Shown here: one piece after another, positions 12,439 through 23,919 of the stretch
Position numbering within the stretch: position 1 is the stretch's first letter
Layout: every line of letters starts with the position of its first letter
Assembly (NCBI GenBank): GCA_963513935.1
Contig: OY740766.1
Coordinates: 6,045,000 to 6,108,999 of the forward strand
Length of the DNA: 64,000 bases
Origin: Aphrophora alni
Lineage: Eukaryota > Arthropoda > Insecta > Hemiptera > Aphrophoridae
Direction: 5' to 3'
The notes under the pieces: model-generated
Seen by the model: only the letters and a program-made list of their open reading frames with translations
The model's database searches: none
Told to the model about the DNA's origin: nothing
Made by a program: the position numbers and the translations under genes

Positions 12439-12699
12439 ATAAACTGAAAGAAAAAGAAGAAAAAAAGAAAGAAAGAAAACTAACCAAGGATTGCTGGCGG
12501 CAATAGTTATTCAAGCATATAAGGTGCTCTAGACTATCGAAAAACTCTTTTATTTAGATGTGAGATTATGTTGATTGTGTTAAGTCTAAACAGTAAACTG
12601 TAGTTTGAATATGTGAAATATGTGAATAGTAAGTTGTTTCTACGATGAAACGTTTAATCTAAAACAACCTGCATAGACTTTATCACATTCTAGGTATGA

Positions 12700-13650
12700 G
12701 ATATGACGTTTTCTTCCCAACAAGAAATGAGTGGGTGAAGAAAAATTCAATATTAACACATCTTGAGACGCTATAAGGATGGATCTAATGTGCGTGACAC
12801 TGTTTTTCCTCAAGAAGTGGATCTCTATAGATATATAAATATATACTGTATAGATTTTTCAAACAGAGACATGTGAAATACTGCACTATGCAATTCTAAA
12901 GAAGGTACTCTCCTCATGTAAGAAAATACATTCTGATAGTCTGATAATATTGCAACCTTTGATATTAGCTAAATTGATATCTATTGTTACCAGGTTAGTA
13001 CAAAGATGTGCTAATAAATTAACACAGATGACAAAATTATGTGGACATTAGGAAAAATAAAAAGGAGAATGAACTTACCGGAGAGTGATCATTCAATTTG
13101 TATATATTGTCCTGACATGCAATGGCGTAGTTTCAAAAAAATATCCCTCAAGGGTGTATATAATAAGTACGGATGTAGCAATCCCCAGAATCCCTAGCTG
13201 GATCTACACTTATCATCAATGTAGTCTTGAGTTAGATCTCTTACAGGGTTTGATGGCTAGGGGTATACTTTACACCCTTTTCTTCTTTTTTTAAAAAAAG
13301 GCTTTGATGACGGAGAGATTATTCGTCTTTAAACAACAAAGAACAAAATTAAGATAAACCAGTAAGACAATAGATTAAGGAATTATCCAGGAAGAAACAC
13401 TTAGGTAAATGGAGAAAGTGAGAGTGGATTACAATTATTCTTAAACATATCTGACGAAGGAAGTGGTGGACGGCTTAGAGAGCAAAAAAGAAAGGACTTG
13501 ATGATCAGTTGTATTTTAACAGAGCACTCTGCTTTAAATAGACATTTTTCAATTATATAGAAAAGAAAGAGCCACCCAACTGCGATCGATGTGGACTGAA
13601 GCCCACATTTTATTGCCTCCTGTGAAGGGTGTAGCAGATAAAAAAACTTC
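12700..13650 (+). repeat. Family L LINE-like repeat, copy 2
   Basis: Aligned with 1-650 and 19500-20625. Near its 3' side the reading NCDRCGLKPTFYCL follows a YFNRALCF-like stretch. That fits the GH-NRH plus CxxC tail that ends many non-LTR retrotransposon ORFs after the reverse transcriptase. Stops and frameshifts interrupt every frame. It belongs to duplication copy A and has a counterpart in copy B, so it predates the duplication. Confidence 0.4.
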
Positions 13651-14640
13651 TATGTGTAGACACTTAAAATATAGAGTAGTTGTAAGAGATTACCTTCTTT
13701 CATTTTTTAAGGTATGTTGACATCTTGAGATACTTTTGTCAATATAATGTTCTTTAGATGATGTGGTAAAACTAGAGCGACGTAATTGCCTCTTTTTTAC
13801 AGAATACAATAGAGGCCTTTAATAAATTTCCAAAATTTCCTGAATTTGTATATCCAACTTTAAAAATACGTTATGCACACTCCCCTAGTATCAAAATCTC
13901 TTTCCAATTTAGTAGTCTACAGTAAAGATAAATTTTTATTTAAATTTATGTTTTTAAAAAATTAGAGGTTACTTTTGAAAGTACGGTACTTCGATGAGTC
14001 GCTTTTAAAGATGACGATTTTTTAAACATTTTAATAAAGATAATTTTGTTTTTAATATGAAATTTTATTATACTTTTTGTAAAATTATACATTTATCAAA
14101 TATAAAACAACAAGAATTATCAACATTTTATTACATAATAATGAAAAATGAATCTTGGAATTAATACTTTGGGGCCATGTAATTTTTTTTAATTTTTATT
14201 AAATTATTTTAATTGGTATTTTTGTTTGTAAGCTTCTTTTTTTCGTAATTGGTCAATTTTCACCATAGAGAAAAATAGTAAGACAATATTAAATCTTAGG
14301 TTATTAAATTTACCTTAAAATTAGGTTATTTTTGAAATAGTCATTAAGATATGTTGTACTTAAGTTATTAATAATTAAAGCATGTGAAAATCGTGTGCCC
14401 GATATAGGAAAAATTAAAGAGTCACTTTTAAAAAGTCATTTCAGTCAATTTCAATCACATGGAAACTAAAACAAATAAAGAGAATTTTACGAACGTTAAA
14501 AGTTATTTGAATGTTTTTAAAAATTGTTTAAATTCTTTCATTACTTTCCCTTAAAAGACGCTTATCATGGATCTCAGTAACAAATAGCAATTTAGAGCTA
14601 TTTTCCTACACTAATTAAATCTATAGGCTACTAAAATTTG
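13651..14640. other. AT-rich stretch, nothing recognised
   Basis: Low-complexity A/T runs. Weak alignment to 21700-22190 of copy B. No gene supported. Confidence 0.5.
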
Positions 14641-14938
14641 TTTAATTTCGTATCAAATCACCTTTCATAAAAATATTAAAGTATTCATTGCATAGAGTTT
14701 GATTACAGTATGGATCATTAACTTTATAGTTGCACACATAAATTTAACTGAAATCTGCAAAGAAAATTTTCAAAGATTAAACTTTTATTATAAGTACTTA
14801 GATATCTTTCCTTTCTGTTGCCCCTCCTCCACAAGAGAGGGTTTTTATATTAGCATAACCCCATCTAATAACTCAACTATCTGGTCTATTTTAAGCTCTG
14901 AATATTTTATAAGGATAATAGAGGATTAGTTTTCATTA

Positions 14939-15085
14939 AGTTATTAAATATCAACTTTAAAGTTATAATTATATACTATACTTTAGGTTATATACCTTTA
15001 CAAAATGTTTTATTTTGACTTTTCCACATGTAAATAGTGAAACGAAAGGTGACGCCGCAACGCGTTCACCAAGAGGAACTATCTA
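14939..15085. other. Flank of the telomeric-repeat array
   Basis: Sequence between duplication copy A and the (CCTAA)n array. It includes a GACGCCGCAACGCGTTCACC segment that is GC-richer than its surroundings. No coding potential. Confidence 0.4.
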
Positions 15086-15161
15086 TAACCTAACCTAACC
15101 TAACCTAACCTAACCTAACCTAACCTAACCTAACCTAACTAAACCTAACCTAACCTAACCC
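15086..15161. repeat. Interstitial telomere-type (CCTAA)n array
   Basis: About 15 units of TAACC in tandem, with one TAACTAAACC variant. The unit is the insect telomere repeat TTAGG read on the other strand. It lies between duplication copies A and B, so it is internal to the scaffold. Confidence 0.95.
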
Positions 15162-15560
15162 AATCTTTAAAGTAAGCCGATGTTACGCTGTGTTGTCTGT
15201 TATCACTTCCCAGATAATGTGTAATTCCTTTCTGCAAATCTCACCTGATCGTAAGTATGTTTCTCAGTGCGTCCCCAAAAACAAAACTATTTCTCATCAA
15301 AAAATGTCGGTTCGGTAATTACCAATCAAAAGTTAAAATGAATCTCTTCGAAAAATATGTTAATTACAAAATTAAATACTGGTCTGCTCATTTAAAGCTT
15401 TTTTTGAATTGTAATTAAAAGTCTCAAAAATTGATATTTTAAACTGTTTTTTTTTATTCATTTCTCGTCCGTTATACAACTTACAACACACTAAATTAGA
15501 TACAAATTTACAATTAGAATTTATTATTATTTTTAATATTCCTAGTTTTCTGAAGTATAA
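15162..15560. other. No gene recognised
   Basis: Spacer between the telomere-type array and the start of duplication copy B. A 74-codon minus-strand frame (15372-15596) overlaps the B boundary and has no recognisable features. Confidence 0.5.
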
Positions 15561-17268
15561 GTAAACTAAACAAAGTAATATTAAAACAAAACCCACTACA
15601 GACTGTTACACTAATTACCTCTGTATTGTATTATATATTACTTCAGTACAAAGCAGCTTGTTACGGCAAGATATAGGCTAGACTTGAGTCAAGTCAAGTA
15701 TGCACTTATATTGTATCTTGCTTAATAATTCTATCAATTTGTATATTGTATTAAACTACCTGGTACAGCGGAAATATCTATCATTAAGCCAATTATAAAC
15801 TGAAACACATATTAAGAGAAAATAACATTGCGCCAAAATCGATTTATTCTGATAGCTGTATTAATATTTTGGCATTAAATAATTTAATTTTGTAATATTA
15901 TTTCATTTTTTTTTTTTCGCCAGACAGAACTGAGCAATAATTCAAACTGCAGACAGAAATGACAGTTCTCCTAAATTATTCACTTTACTACTTACATGGC
16001 GGTAGGAAATATTATATCAATAAAACACATATTAAATTAATATGAATTTTTTAACTAAATCATTTCTTGACTTCATTATTTCAGAATGATTTTGTTAATT
16101 CGAAATAACTAAAACTTTATTTGAAAATTATTAATTTTTTTAAATTGAGAAAATAATTGAAGTTAGTTGCTATGGTCTGAATTAACATAAAATGGCAATA
16201 CATTTTGTAGAAGTGTGTCAAATTTGAAACTCTTACATGGTGTCTAAATAATATTCTTACCTTTCTGCACAACATTTTCGGTTTTGCCTTTATGTAAATT
16301 ACTTTAAAAATAAACAAGTTATAGAAATAATAAATAATAACCAGTTTGAAAAATTGTTAATAGGGAAACATTTTGGTTGAGAACAATTTCAAAATTACTA
16401 ATTTTTGTTTACTATAGGCCTACTCTATAATATAACAATGTTTGTTAAGATAATTATAATTATAATAATGCTGTAAAGTAGTACTTGTACATTACATTAT
16501 CTTCATTAGTAGATAATGTTTATTACCTGCTATGAAAATTGAACTGATATTATAATGTATTATATTAAAAGTTACAAGAAATGAGATTTAATTTAAGCAA
16601 AACATTGAAAACCTATTATCCAATTTGATGTAGTTTATCATAATATATTGTGATATATTCTTTTCATTGTTGTATTTTATTATGTACAATATTGTAGAGT
16701 TGTATTATTTGCATAATATATTTACTATATTATACTTATATTATATACTATACTATATTATATATATATTACAGTAGAGGAGGTTAACTACATGCTATGG
16801 GATTATAATCTATTTAAGGAATAAAGGTTTCATTCCTGACGATAATCATCAAATTGTAAAGTACACTATTGGTGATAATTTTTCATGTCATTTGGCTAAA
16901 TAATTCTTGAAGATACAAATTGTTCTTTGAAAACCGTACCTGTAATAAAGTAACAATAAGAATTTAATGTCTTTTATCATGTAGAAGATAATCTCTTAGT
17001 AAAACGAGACTCCTCAGGGATCTTTCGGAATGTTTGAACAAATTTTAATATTCGTTACTCTGGAACCATCATTAAAAATTTAATAACAGTTGGCTTATGA
17101 AACTTTACTCAAATCAAGTTATGTTTAAGATTTGAGCTCGGTTTTAAATTATTGTTAATAATGTTTATACTTGATGTTTTTTTACATATCTCATAAAGCG
17201 TCTCGATAAAAGAAATAAGTACTTTATAACTTACTTCCATCTTGCCGTTTATTAATTTTAACCTTAAC

Positions 17269-17303
17269 TACACATGTTTCGCTGTTGTTGATATCATCAA
17301 GTA
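17269..17303 (-). other. Hammerhead-like motif
   Basis: Minus strand: CUUGAUGA, a UAUCAACAACAG loop region with weak stem potential, then CGAAACAUGUGUAGU. The last part matches the GAAACACGUGUAGU of the PLE copy at 12112-12150. No PLE coding sequence was found beside it. Confidence 0.3.
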
Positions 17304-17745
17304 TTTAAGAAATATTAAAAACTAGTACTGATACACACATACACGGGTATAAATATATATTGTAAAATTTTCTTTGACTAAGTTTATACTTTTGGCTTCG
17401 TTTTTCTTTAAACAACATTTTGAAAAACATTTAATACAATGTTATTTATAACATTAAATTGTATGCTTCTAAAGTGCTCGATTTCGAATTTAATTACTCT
17501 GGTTATTACGCAAGTAAAATACTTACACAAAATATGTCTGTAATCAATTAAATTCTCAGCCCAAATGTTTCATAAAATATAAACCACTTTGCAAATTTTC
17601 GATGACAGAAATTTGTTTTCTTTATAGTGTTTACATTTTATCCAACATTTTGAAAAATATTTATTATAAGATTTTCATAAAATTAAATTTTATGTTAATT
17701 GATTTTTAATTTAATATCTGTTTACTACGAAAGTAAATTTTACAG

Positions 17746-18005
17746 TCATGTGTGTTGTGCACATAAAATATTTTTTTCATTACAAATATGGAACCAATAT
17801 TTCGTCATGGCAGGAGAGAATTGAAAGCGATTTATCAAGTTACATTGCAATCACTGACACTCACTTCTCAATAAATCACTTAAATACTACAAGTCGACGT
17901 GTGTTGTTAATAGATAGTTCAGGTCCTAATGTATACGTTACTCATGTATTAAGCAAAGTAAGGCCAACTACAAACATGAAATTAAAAACTATACCAAAAA
18001 TTTGA
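17746..18005 (+). CDS. Candidate terminal coding exon, unknown family
   Basis: After an acceptor-like TTTTACAG the frame stays open for 85 codons from the ATG at 17748 to a TGA, reading ISSWQERIESDLSSYIAITD and later RRVLLIDSSGPNVYVTHVLS. If it is an exon, the ATG need not be the start, because the reading could continue from an upstream exon. The paralogous 10962-11206 segment is nearly the same in sequence while DNA just downstream is strongly diverged, which fits coding constraint. There is no signal peptide, membrane span or cysteine pattern, and I do not recognise the family. No upstream exons could be identified. An alternative is a fragment of an unknown repeat. Confidence 0.4.
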
Positions 18006-19499
18006 AGTAATAAAATTATTCCAGACACTTTTTATTTCCCTCGTCACAAATAAATTTAAAAGCATTATTTTTAATAAATGTGTGACTATGTGCGTATGTG
18101 CCGTCGTCGGTCTGACTAGTGTGTGAAATCTTTCAGCTAATTCTGTTAACAAATTTCTTGTTCTAGTAATCATGGAAACGACTTAATCCCAGACTATGAC
18201 TTGTCAGTCCACTGGCAACATTACACATAGTTTTGTTATCTGTATGTTGTGTGTGTGTGCGTTTGCTTGCAATAAAAACACTTTCAAGATGACGTAGTTT
18301 ATTCATTATCTCTTATTGACTGAGTGTGATATTTCTGAAGGATTTTCACAAGTAAGTATAGACAACGTTACGTAAGGGGACAAATAATCAATGTAAAATT
18401 CTTCACTGATACATCCATTGTCCCTTGAGTCTAATAAAATTGTTATCGTAATTACGTCTGTCGTCTCTACACACCAAACGCGTGGTGTCACATTTGGTAT
18501 GTTGGCAACATTGGTCATATCTCGGGTCATGTTTCTCATGACAAAATATAGAAAAATAGGTATTCTCTAAAAACAGTTGAAATAAAATTAATCAACAACA
18601 TCTGTGCAAACGATTTTTATTTAGCGGTAAATAACCCAAAAATTAATCAAGGAGATGTTATATAAGATGTAATTACTCAAAACCAACTATACCGATTTTG
18701 TTTTAAATGTAATTTTTAGAGAAATAAGAAGATTAATGAACAAATTCCGTGTCCAATAACGAAAGTAAAAACATTTACGGTTCAAGAATTAGTTATTGAC
18801 AAAAATACAAAAATGAACGTTGAACTCGTCATTAAAAGCTCTATTTAATTAAAGAAGATTTACACTGAGGATGCGTTTATAGTATAAGCGAAGTAAGTTT
18901 AATTTAATTATTTTTAACTATATTTAAATAAATATTTTTCTAATGACAGTGATCACAGTTTTTACTTTCTGACAACTGCAATAAAACTGACACATTTGAT
19001 GTCGAATAATATTGTTTAATTTTTATTTTATTTTGAAGATAGGCAATTGAAATGTGATAATGATAAAATCTAAAACACAAAAGGTAAATTAAACATTGTT
19101 TTATTAAAGTATAGAACACAAAGGCTCTCGCTCTACTCAGAAAATTTAAACAACCCCTATGTGTTCGCTGTAATGACTTTAAAAAACCCCAAGTCTGCAA
19201 ACAAACCTTTTTATTTAGATCTTCTAAGATTACTTTTGTTATTTGTATGTTTAAAACCACAAACTGTAGTCTGCGTCTGTAAAAGAAAATTCCATACCAA
19301 ATGAAACTTTAGAATCTAATGTTATAAACAAACTGCATAGACTTTCTCATATACGCCTAGATATAAACAGCAGACACTGGTAATTCTTAAGATTGCATAT
19401 ACATCTTAGGTATGATCGAACGTGGTTAAGATTAGATACTGTTAATTACATTCACTTTAACGGATGCTGCGGTTCTAAAGTTGGTAACACTGGATTTTC
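18006..19499. other. No gene recognised
   Basis: Downstream of the exon candidate. Short frames of 77 and 106 codons on the minus strand (18306-18539, 18940-19260) show no motifs, and they have no matching frame in copy A that I can see. Confidence 0.5.
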
Positions 19500-20625
19500 T
19501 AAAGAAGTGGATCATACCTGCTGAGTAGGTATGTATCGGTGAGGTGCTCTCCTCTCCTCAGGTAATGATATCTACTAGCTTGAGGTTACCTAAAGTATAA
19601 CCATGTTACTAGGTTACTGCAAAGATGCGCTAAACAAATTACACAGGTTAAAATGAAAAAGTGATGTGGAATTTGAGAAAAATAAAAAGGAGGATGACTT
19701 TATCAAGAATGATCATCAAAATCTTGTATAAATAAACGCAATTGCGTTTGAAGTTTGGAAACAAACCTCCCCTACAGTAAGTCCTGAGAAATCCTAGTTA
19801 TATCTCACCTTTTTTCATATAGCCTTGGGTTAGGTTTGATGAACCAACTTTCCGACCCCAATGCTATTAAATTATTCGAGGTATCGTTATGTCTTTTTTG
19901 TATAAGGCGATAATGATCGAAAAGTTTTTTCGTTTTAAAACAATAAAGGAGGGATGAATGAAAAATATTGTGTCCCATGTAACACTGTGTAAAAATCACT
20001 TGTAAACACTTTTAAACTCAATTCTAGCCACCTTACTTATAATTTTAGAAACATTTACGCAACTCTAATTCATAGAAAAGAGAAAATCATTACACCGATT
20101 AGTTCATCTACTTCAGCTTAAAGTAGTGTTTTCTCTCCTATTCATATGTCAATATCAATAGGTGATACTAGCAGTTTAAACTTTATGTTTCAATATATAC
20201 ATTTTTTTTAATGTTTATAAAAGTTTTTCCCTTTTGAAAAACAACAAAATATCAAGACAAACTATGATAGGAACTAATCCACATAGGTTAATGGGAAATG
20301 AGATTGGATTGCAAATAGTCAAAGTTTGTCTGAACCTATCTAATGAATGAAGTGTTAGACGACTAATAACACAAGGAAGGAAAATCTTGAGAATTATCAG
20401 AGATATTTTACCGAAGCATTTTGCTTTTAATAGACATTTTCGATTGTATAGAAGAAAGAACTGCTCGACTGCAATTGATGTGGACTGAGCGAAAGTACTT
20501 AGTATTTTGTTCCCTCCTTACGATACAGCAGGGTAAAATATGACGCTTGAAATGTGGAAAAGTTGTAAGGAAATTTCTTCTCTGATTGTTGAGATATTTC
20601 AAGAGGTAAAAAGTAACATAATTTT
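19500..20625 (+). repeat. Family L LINE-like repeat, copy 3
   Basis: The copy B counterpart of 12700-13650. The reading DCN-stop-CGLSEST near 20475 keeps the cysteine pair of the presumed C-terminal tail. All frames are broken. The jockey insertion follows immediately. Confidence 0.4.
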
Positions 20626-20637
20626 CTTTAAAAAGGT

Positions 20638-21307
20638 TTTTTTTATTATTATTATATTTTATTACAACTAAGCTAAATACAACCTAACAAGCAATTTATT
20701 CTTAATACATGGTTTTAACAATTATATGGTTCAAACAGCTCTAGTTCATTAAACAGAGTCCAGTTTTAGTCTCGCACCAAGTCAATGGGCTTTGTCCTCT
20801 TCAGCCTTCGCAGGTCCTTGCTGGCGTTGAGGAGAGGGAGCATTTCTATATTCTCATGAGCTTCCAGTCTCTTACTGTGTCTTAAGGAGCATATCTTAAT
20901 TTCCTCAGCAACGGTATTGATTTTTAAGTCACGATGGATGTTGTCGCTCCTCACATACCATGGAGCTTTACAGATTTGCCTCAATACTTTGTTTTGAAAT
21001 GTTTGTATCCGCTTGATGTTTGACTTCTTATTACAGCCCCACAACTGACTACCATAATTCCATACTGGCTTTAGAATTTGCTTATATAGTAGCAATTTGT
21101 TATGCAATGAAAGTTGTGAGTATTTACCTAACAACCAATGCATCTTCTTGAGTTTTAGATTCAATTCCTGTCTCTTCTTTTTGACATGTTCCTTTAACCT
21201 TAATTTGGCATCGAGCGTCATGCCTAGGTACTTTGCTGAATTCGCATATGGTATAATCTGCGAGTTGATAAAAACTGGGAATGATACTATTTTTTTATTT
21301 GTAAAAA
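20638..21307 (-). mobile_element. 5'-truncated jockey-type LINE insertion
   Basis: The identical 12-bp repeat CTTTAAAAAGGT flanks the insert at 20626-20637 and 21308-21319 as a target-site duplication. On the minus strand the element starts abruptly inside the reverse transcriptase ORF and runs through a TAA stop, a 3' UTR of about 100 bases, and an (AAT)n/A-rich tail at 20638-20660. Truncated 5' end, A-rich 3' end and direct repeats are the signature of LINE target-primed insertion. It sits only in duplication copy B. Confidence 0.9.
20766..21305 (-). pseudogene. Jockey-type reverse transcriptase C-terminal fragment
   Basis: The frame is open from the truncated 5' end to TAA at 20766-20768, giving about 179 residues. 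It includes AKYLGMTLDAKLRLKEHV, MHWLLGKYSQLSLHNKLLLY, ILKPVWNYGSQLWGC and VLRQICKAPWYVRSDNIHRD. These are the conserved post-catalytic blocks (thumb and C-terminal region) of jockey-clade LINE reverse transcriptases: YLGxxLDxKL, the NKLLLYKxILKPxWxYGxQLWG block, and APWYVxNxxxHxDL. The catalytic palm with YxDD is lost by truncation. An internal ATG at 21219-21221 is not meaningful as a start. The intact frame suggests a fairly recent insertion. Confidence 0.9.
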
Positions 21308-21319
21308 CTTTAAAAAGGT

Positions 21320-22879
21320 GGAGAGGTTTTTCTAAGACGATAGAATAGCTTCTATTTTACATAACACAAAAGATATGCTCCTTAATAACTTTCCACATAT
21401 CCTTTATTTTTATCTACAACTTCAAAAACACTTTAATCACATTTCCTATCTACAAAAGAATTAACCAACTTAGTATATTAATTTTTTTTTAAATTAAAGT
21501 ATTAAAAAAACTACTGTATGTTGCTTTAAAATGCACCCTTTTTAAGCAATCGATAAGTACCAAGCTCTCCAAAGAATAGTTTTTTTAAGAGTAGAGTAAG
21601 AAAAGGTAAAAATAAAACCCGATTATCTCCTACAGTATGAAATTATTTAAAGGACGATTTATATTTTTTTCCCCCTTATTCAAGATTACCAAATATCAAA
21701 TACAAAATAACAAGAAGCATACTCAATTTTATTGAATAAAATAGATAAATTAATATTTTAATTAATTTTTTGGGATCAAATAATATTGCTATACACGAAT
21801 TGATCAAATTTTTTTTTTATTTCAATCATAAGTGGTCAATTTTCATAGATAAGAGAGTTAAGGACGCAAAATGAAGTCAATTAAATTATTCATTTTTTAA
21901 ATTGTCCATACGTGTGGTTCTTCAATTATTAACAATTAAAGCACATTACAACGTTTGGCCTTTATAAAGGTAAGTTCATAGCCATCTTTAAAAAGCCATG
22001 AGTCGTTGAACAACCATCGCACAGAAAACAAAATGTAAAGAATTTTACGATCGTTAAAACTTCGTTTTTTTATTTTTAGACCCATACATCTCCTTTTCTT
22101 TAAATGTAACTTATCGGATAACTCGATGCTGAAAAAGAAGCTATTTAGAGCTATATTTACTGTACTAATAGTCTAATAGTAAATTAAATTGTACTAAAAT
22201 TGGTTTAATTTCGTATCAAAACGGCTTTCATAAAAATAGTAACGTTTCTAATTTATAGAGTTTAATAACAGCTTGGATCATTAATCTTTTTAATTTCACA
22301 CATAAATTTAACTGAAATCTGTAAAGAAAATTCTCAGAGATTAAATTTTTATTACAGGAATTTAAGTATTTCTCCCTTCTTCTACCCCTCCATAACAGCC
22401 TCCAAATGGGGTTTATAAGCCTCATCTAAACGTCCACTATCTGGTCTATTTTATACTGCGAATATTTTGTAAGGATAAAAGAAGGACTAGTTTTCAGATA
22501 TTTGCCACGCTTTTACCCTTGCATAGTTTATTTCTTACCTAGTATAACACGAATAGGGTAAGTTTGGTAATTAAAGAATCTTAACTACCGTAATTTGACT
22601 GATCTTCATTTTTTCGACCTTCCGACGTAAGTAAGCACAAAAACAATCACAAAAGATAAGATAGGGACATGAATTTGGCATAAAGGCACTTTTTTGAAAT
22701 TCAGAAAATTCGAATTGAGAATTTCAAAATGGCGGAAATTTACCTATTGGAGATAAAGAGCCAATGAGCAGTCTAAAAGATAGTTGTTTTAATACAGATA
22801 TTTTTTTGCAAAATTTTCATTTCATAACCTCTACCTAGTAAACATTATTAAGCTGTTTTCAACATACCTGACGTTGTAG
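21320..22879. other. Remainder of copy B and flank, no gene recognised
   Basis: 22190-22500 is a well-preserved block shared with 14640-14938. The 65-codon minus frame at 22228-22425 lies in it but is not kept open in copy A. Beyond 22500 there is unrelated AT-rich sequence. Confidence 0.5.
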
Positions 22880-23170
22880 CTAATATGAACTTTAAACCCA
22901 CGCTATTATCACTAGGTAAAACATATTGAGCTCGGGTTAACAACATTGTGTTCTACTCATAAAGCTCTTCAATTCGATTTACAACTCGACCTATGCTCTC
23001 ATTTAAAATTTCCTTGTAGGTCGTCCCCCTAGAAAGATAGCGGTCCACTGAATACGTACTAAAAGAGGTTTTGCTGTCCATTAACAATGTGCAAAGCTTC
23101 GTAGCTCTATCTATAATGGTTTTAAAAAATATATTAAGCCGTCCCGGGACTTATTTAACACGCGGTATTC
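22880..23170 (+). repeat. Dispersed repeat family D, copy 1
   Basis: Matches 25635-25885: AATATGAACTTTAA, GTGTTCTACTCATAAAG, AGCGGTCCACTGAATA, TTTTGCTGTCCATTAACAAT, and a terminal block TTAAGCCGTCCCGGGA followed by TTATTTAACAC. The shared abrupt 3' block looks like an element end. Confidence 0.7.
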
Positions 23171-23715
23171 AAAAGCGAGCGTTTCGAAAGAATATGAAAA
23201 CTTAGAAGTAAGTAGTATAAAAATATATAAATTTGACAACAGCGTATGAAGCGTGTGTCAGCATTGCGAATGCGCAATGGCGATTATTAGATAGAACGTA
23301 ACGAACCTGTATTTGTTTTATATGTGACCTATAAACAGACGCTCTCTTCAAGGCGGATATTGGTTAAAGCGACCTTTGAACTAAATGAAGAAATCCAATA
23401 ACAAACACTTCTATTGGTTTGTTTATTATTGATTTGAAATAGTTTTTCTACGCGAATACTATTATTATGTACGAAACCTACCTCTTTTTATGAAATTGTT
23501 TTTGTGTATTTGTGAATGTGTACTGCAGCCTAGTTGCATATATACCTTAATTATTATGGTAATAAACACAAAAATAAAACAATACGAATACTTGTTCACT
23601 CTCCTATTCCCCAATCAGTTCGGTAGTTGTCAGTCAAAAAAAAAAATATATATATATATATATAAGGACTTGACTCGGTTATAACATAAATGCGTTTTCA
23701 GTGTAAATCGTATTT
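23171..23715. other. No gene recognised
   Basis: Contains a short (TA)n run at about 23647-23665. Nothing else is identifiable. Confidence 0.5.
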
Positions 23716-23831
23716 AACTTTAATGTAATAGCAGATATTTCTTGTTGAAACTCCATATTCAAGGATAAAATAAAGCAAAAGCTTAAAGTTTCAAATATTT
23801 GAAACTTTAAGCTTTTGCTTTATTTTATCCT
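23716..23831 (-). mobile_element. Short insertion with a perfect 35-bp-arm hairpin
   Basis: Direct 12-bp repeats TAAATCGTATTT flank it (23704-23715 and 23832-23843). Inside, 23761-23795 is perfectly mirrored by 23798-23832 around a TA centre. The other half (23716-23761) recurs inverted at 7628-7673 and ends, on the minus strand, in GCTATTACATTAAAG. A retroposed short element is possible; the class is unknown. Confidence 0.6.
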
Positions 23832-23919
23832 TAAATCGTATTTGTTTAAATTGAGCTTTTAGTAATAGTGGTTCAAGTTTCTTTACCTTTTTACAATTAT
23901 TCCTCAACTTGGTTGCTGT

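Larger units (their letters stand above)
12048..12507 (-). mobile_element. Truncated Penelope-like element with short inverted ends
   Basis: Read on the minus strand, it contains a PLE-type C-terminal coding fragment (12256-12438), a 3' untranslated part, and a hammerhead-like motif (12112-12150). The ends are inverted repeats of about 45 bp. Left is TATCGCCAGAAATCCTTGAT followed by TAGTTC and TTCAGTTTATA. The right, at 12437-12504, is TATAAACTGAAAG through AACTAACCAAGGATTGCTGG. PLEs are known for unusual inverted or tandem end structures and frequent 5' truncation. The equivalent place in copy B lacks it. Confidence 0.6.
5990..14938. repeat. Segmental tandem duplication, copy A
   Basis: Ordered blocks match copy B (15560-22500): 6050-6230 with 15620-15810, 6655-6740 with 16520-16600, 7860-8110 with 16905-17150, 10860-11260 with 17660-18060, 12850-13650 with 19520-20600, and 14640-14938 with 22190-22500. 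The order is kept, but spacing differs by kilobases because of insertions and deletions on both sides. Divergence is high, so the duplication is old. Family L at positions 1-650 suggests the window may begin inside a further unit. Confidence 0.7.
15560..22500. repeat. Segmental tandem duplication, copy B
   Basis: Colinear with 5990-14938 (block pairs given there). It has the open version of the exon-like segment and a private jockey insertion at 20638-21307. It lacks the PLE of copy A. Confidence 0.7.

Noticed and set aside
15086..15161. Chromosome end
   Set aside because: The array is short, has ordinary sequence and the paired duplication on both sides, so it is interstitial.
18306..19260. 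Minus-strand ORFs of 77 and 106 codons
   Set aside because: No motif, no splice context and no counterpart frame in the paralogous copy A.
21097..21348. 83-codon plus-strand ORF
   Set aside because: It is antisense to the jockey reverse transcriptase fragment.
22228..22425. 65-codon minus ORF with an upstream acceptor-like site
   Set aside because: The block is conserved with 14640-14938, but the frame is broken there, and conservation is not concentrated in the frame.
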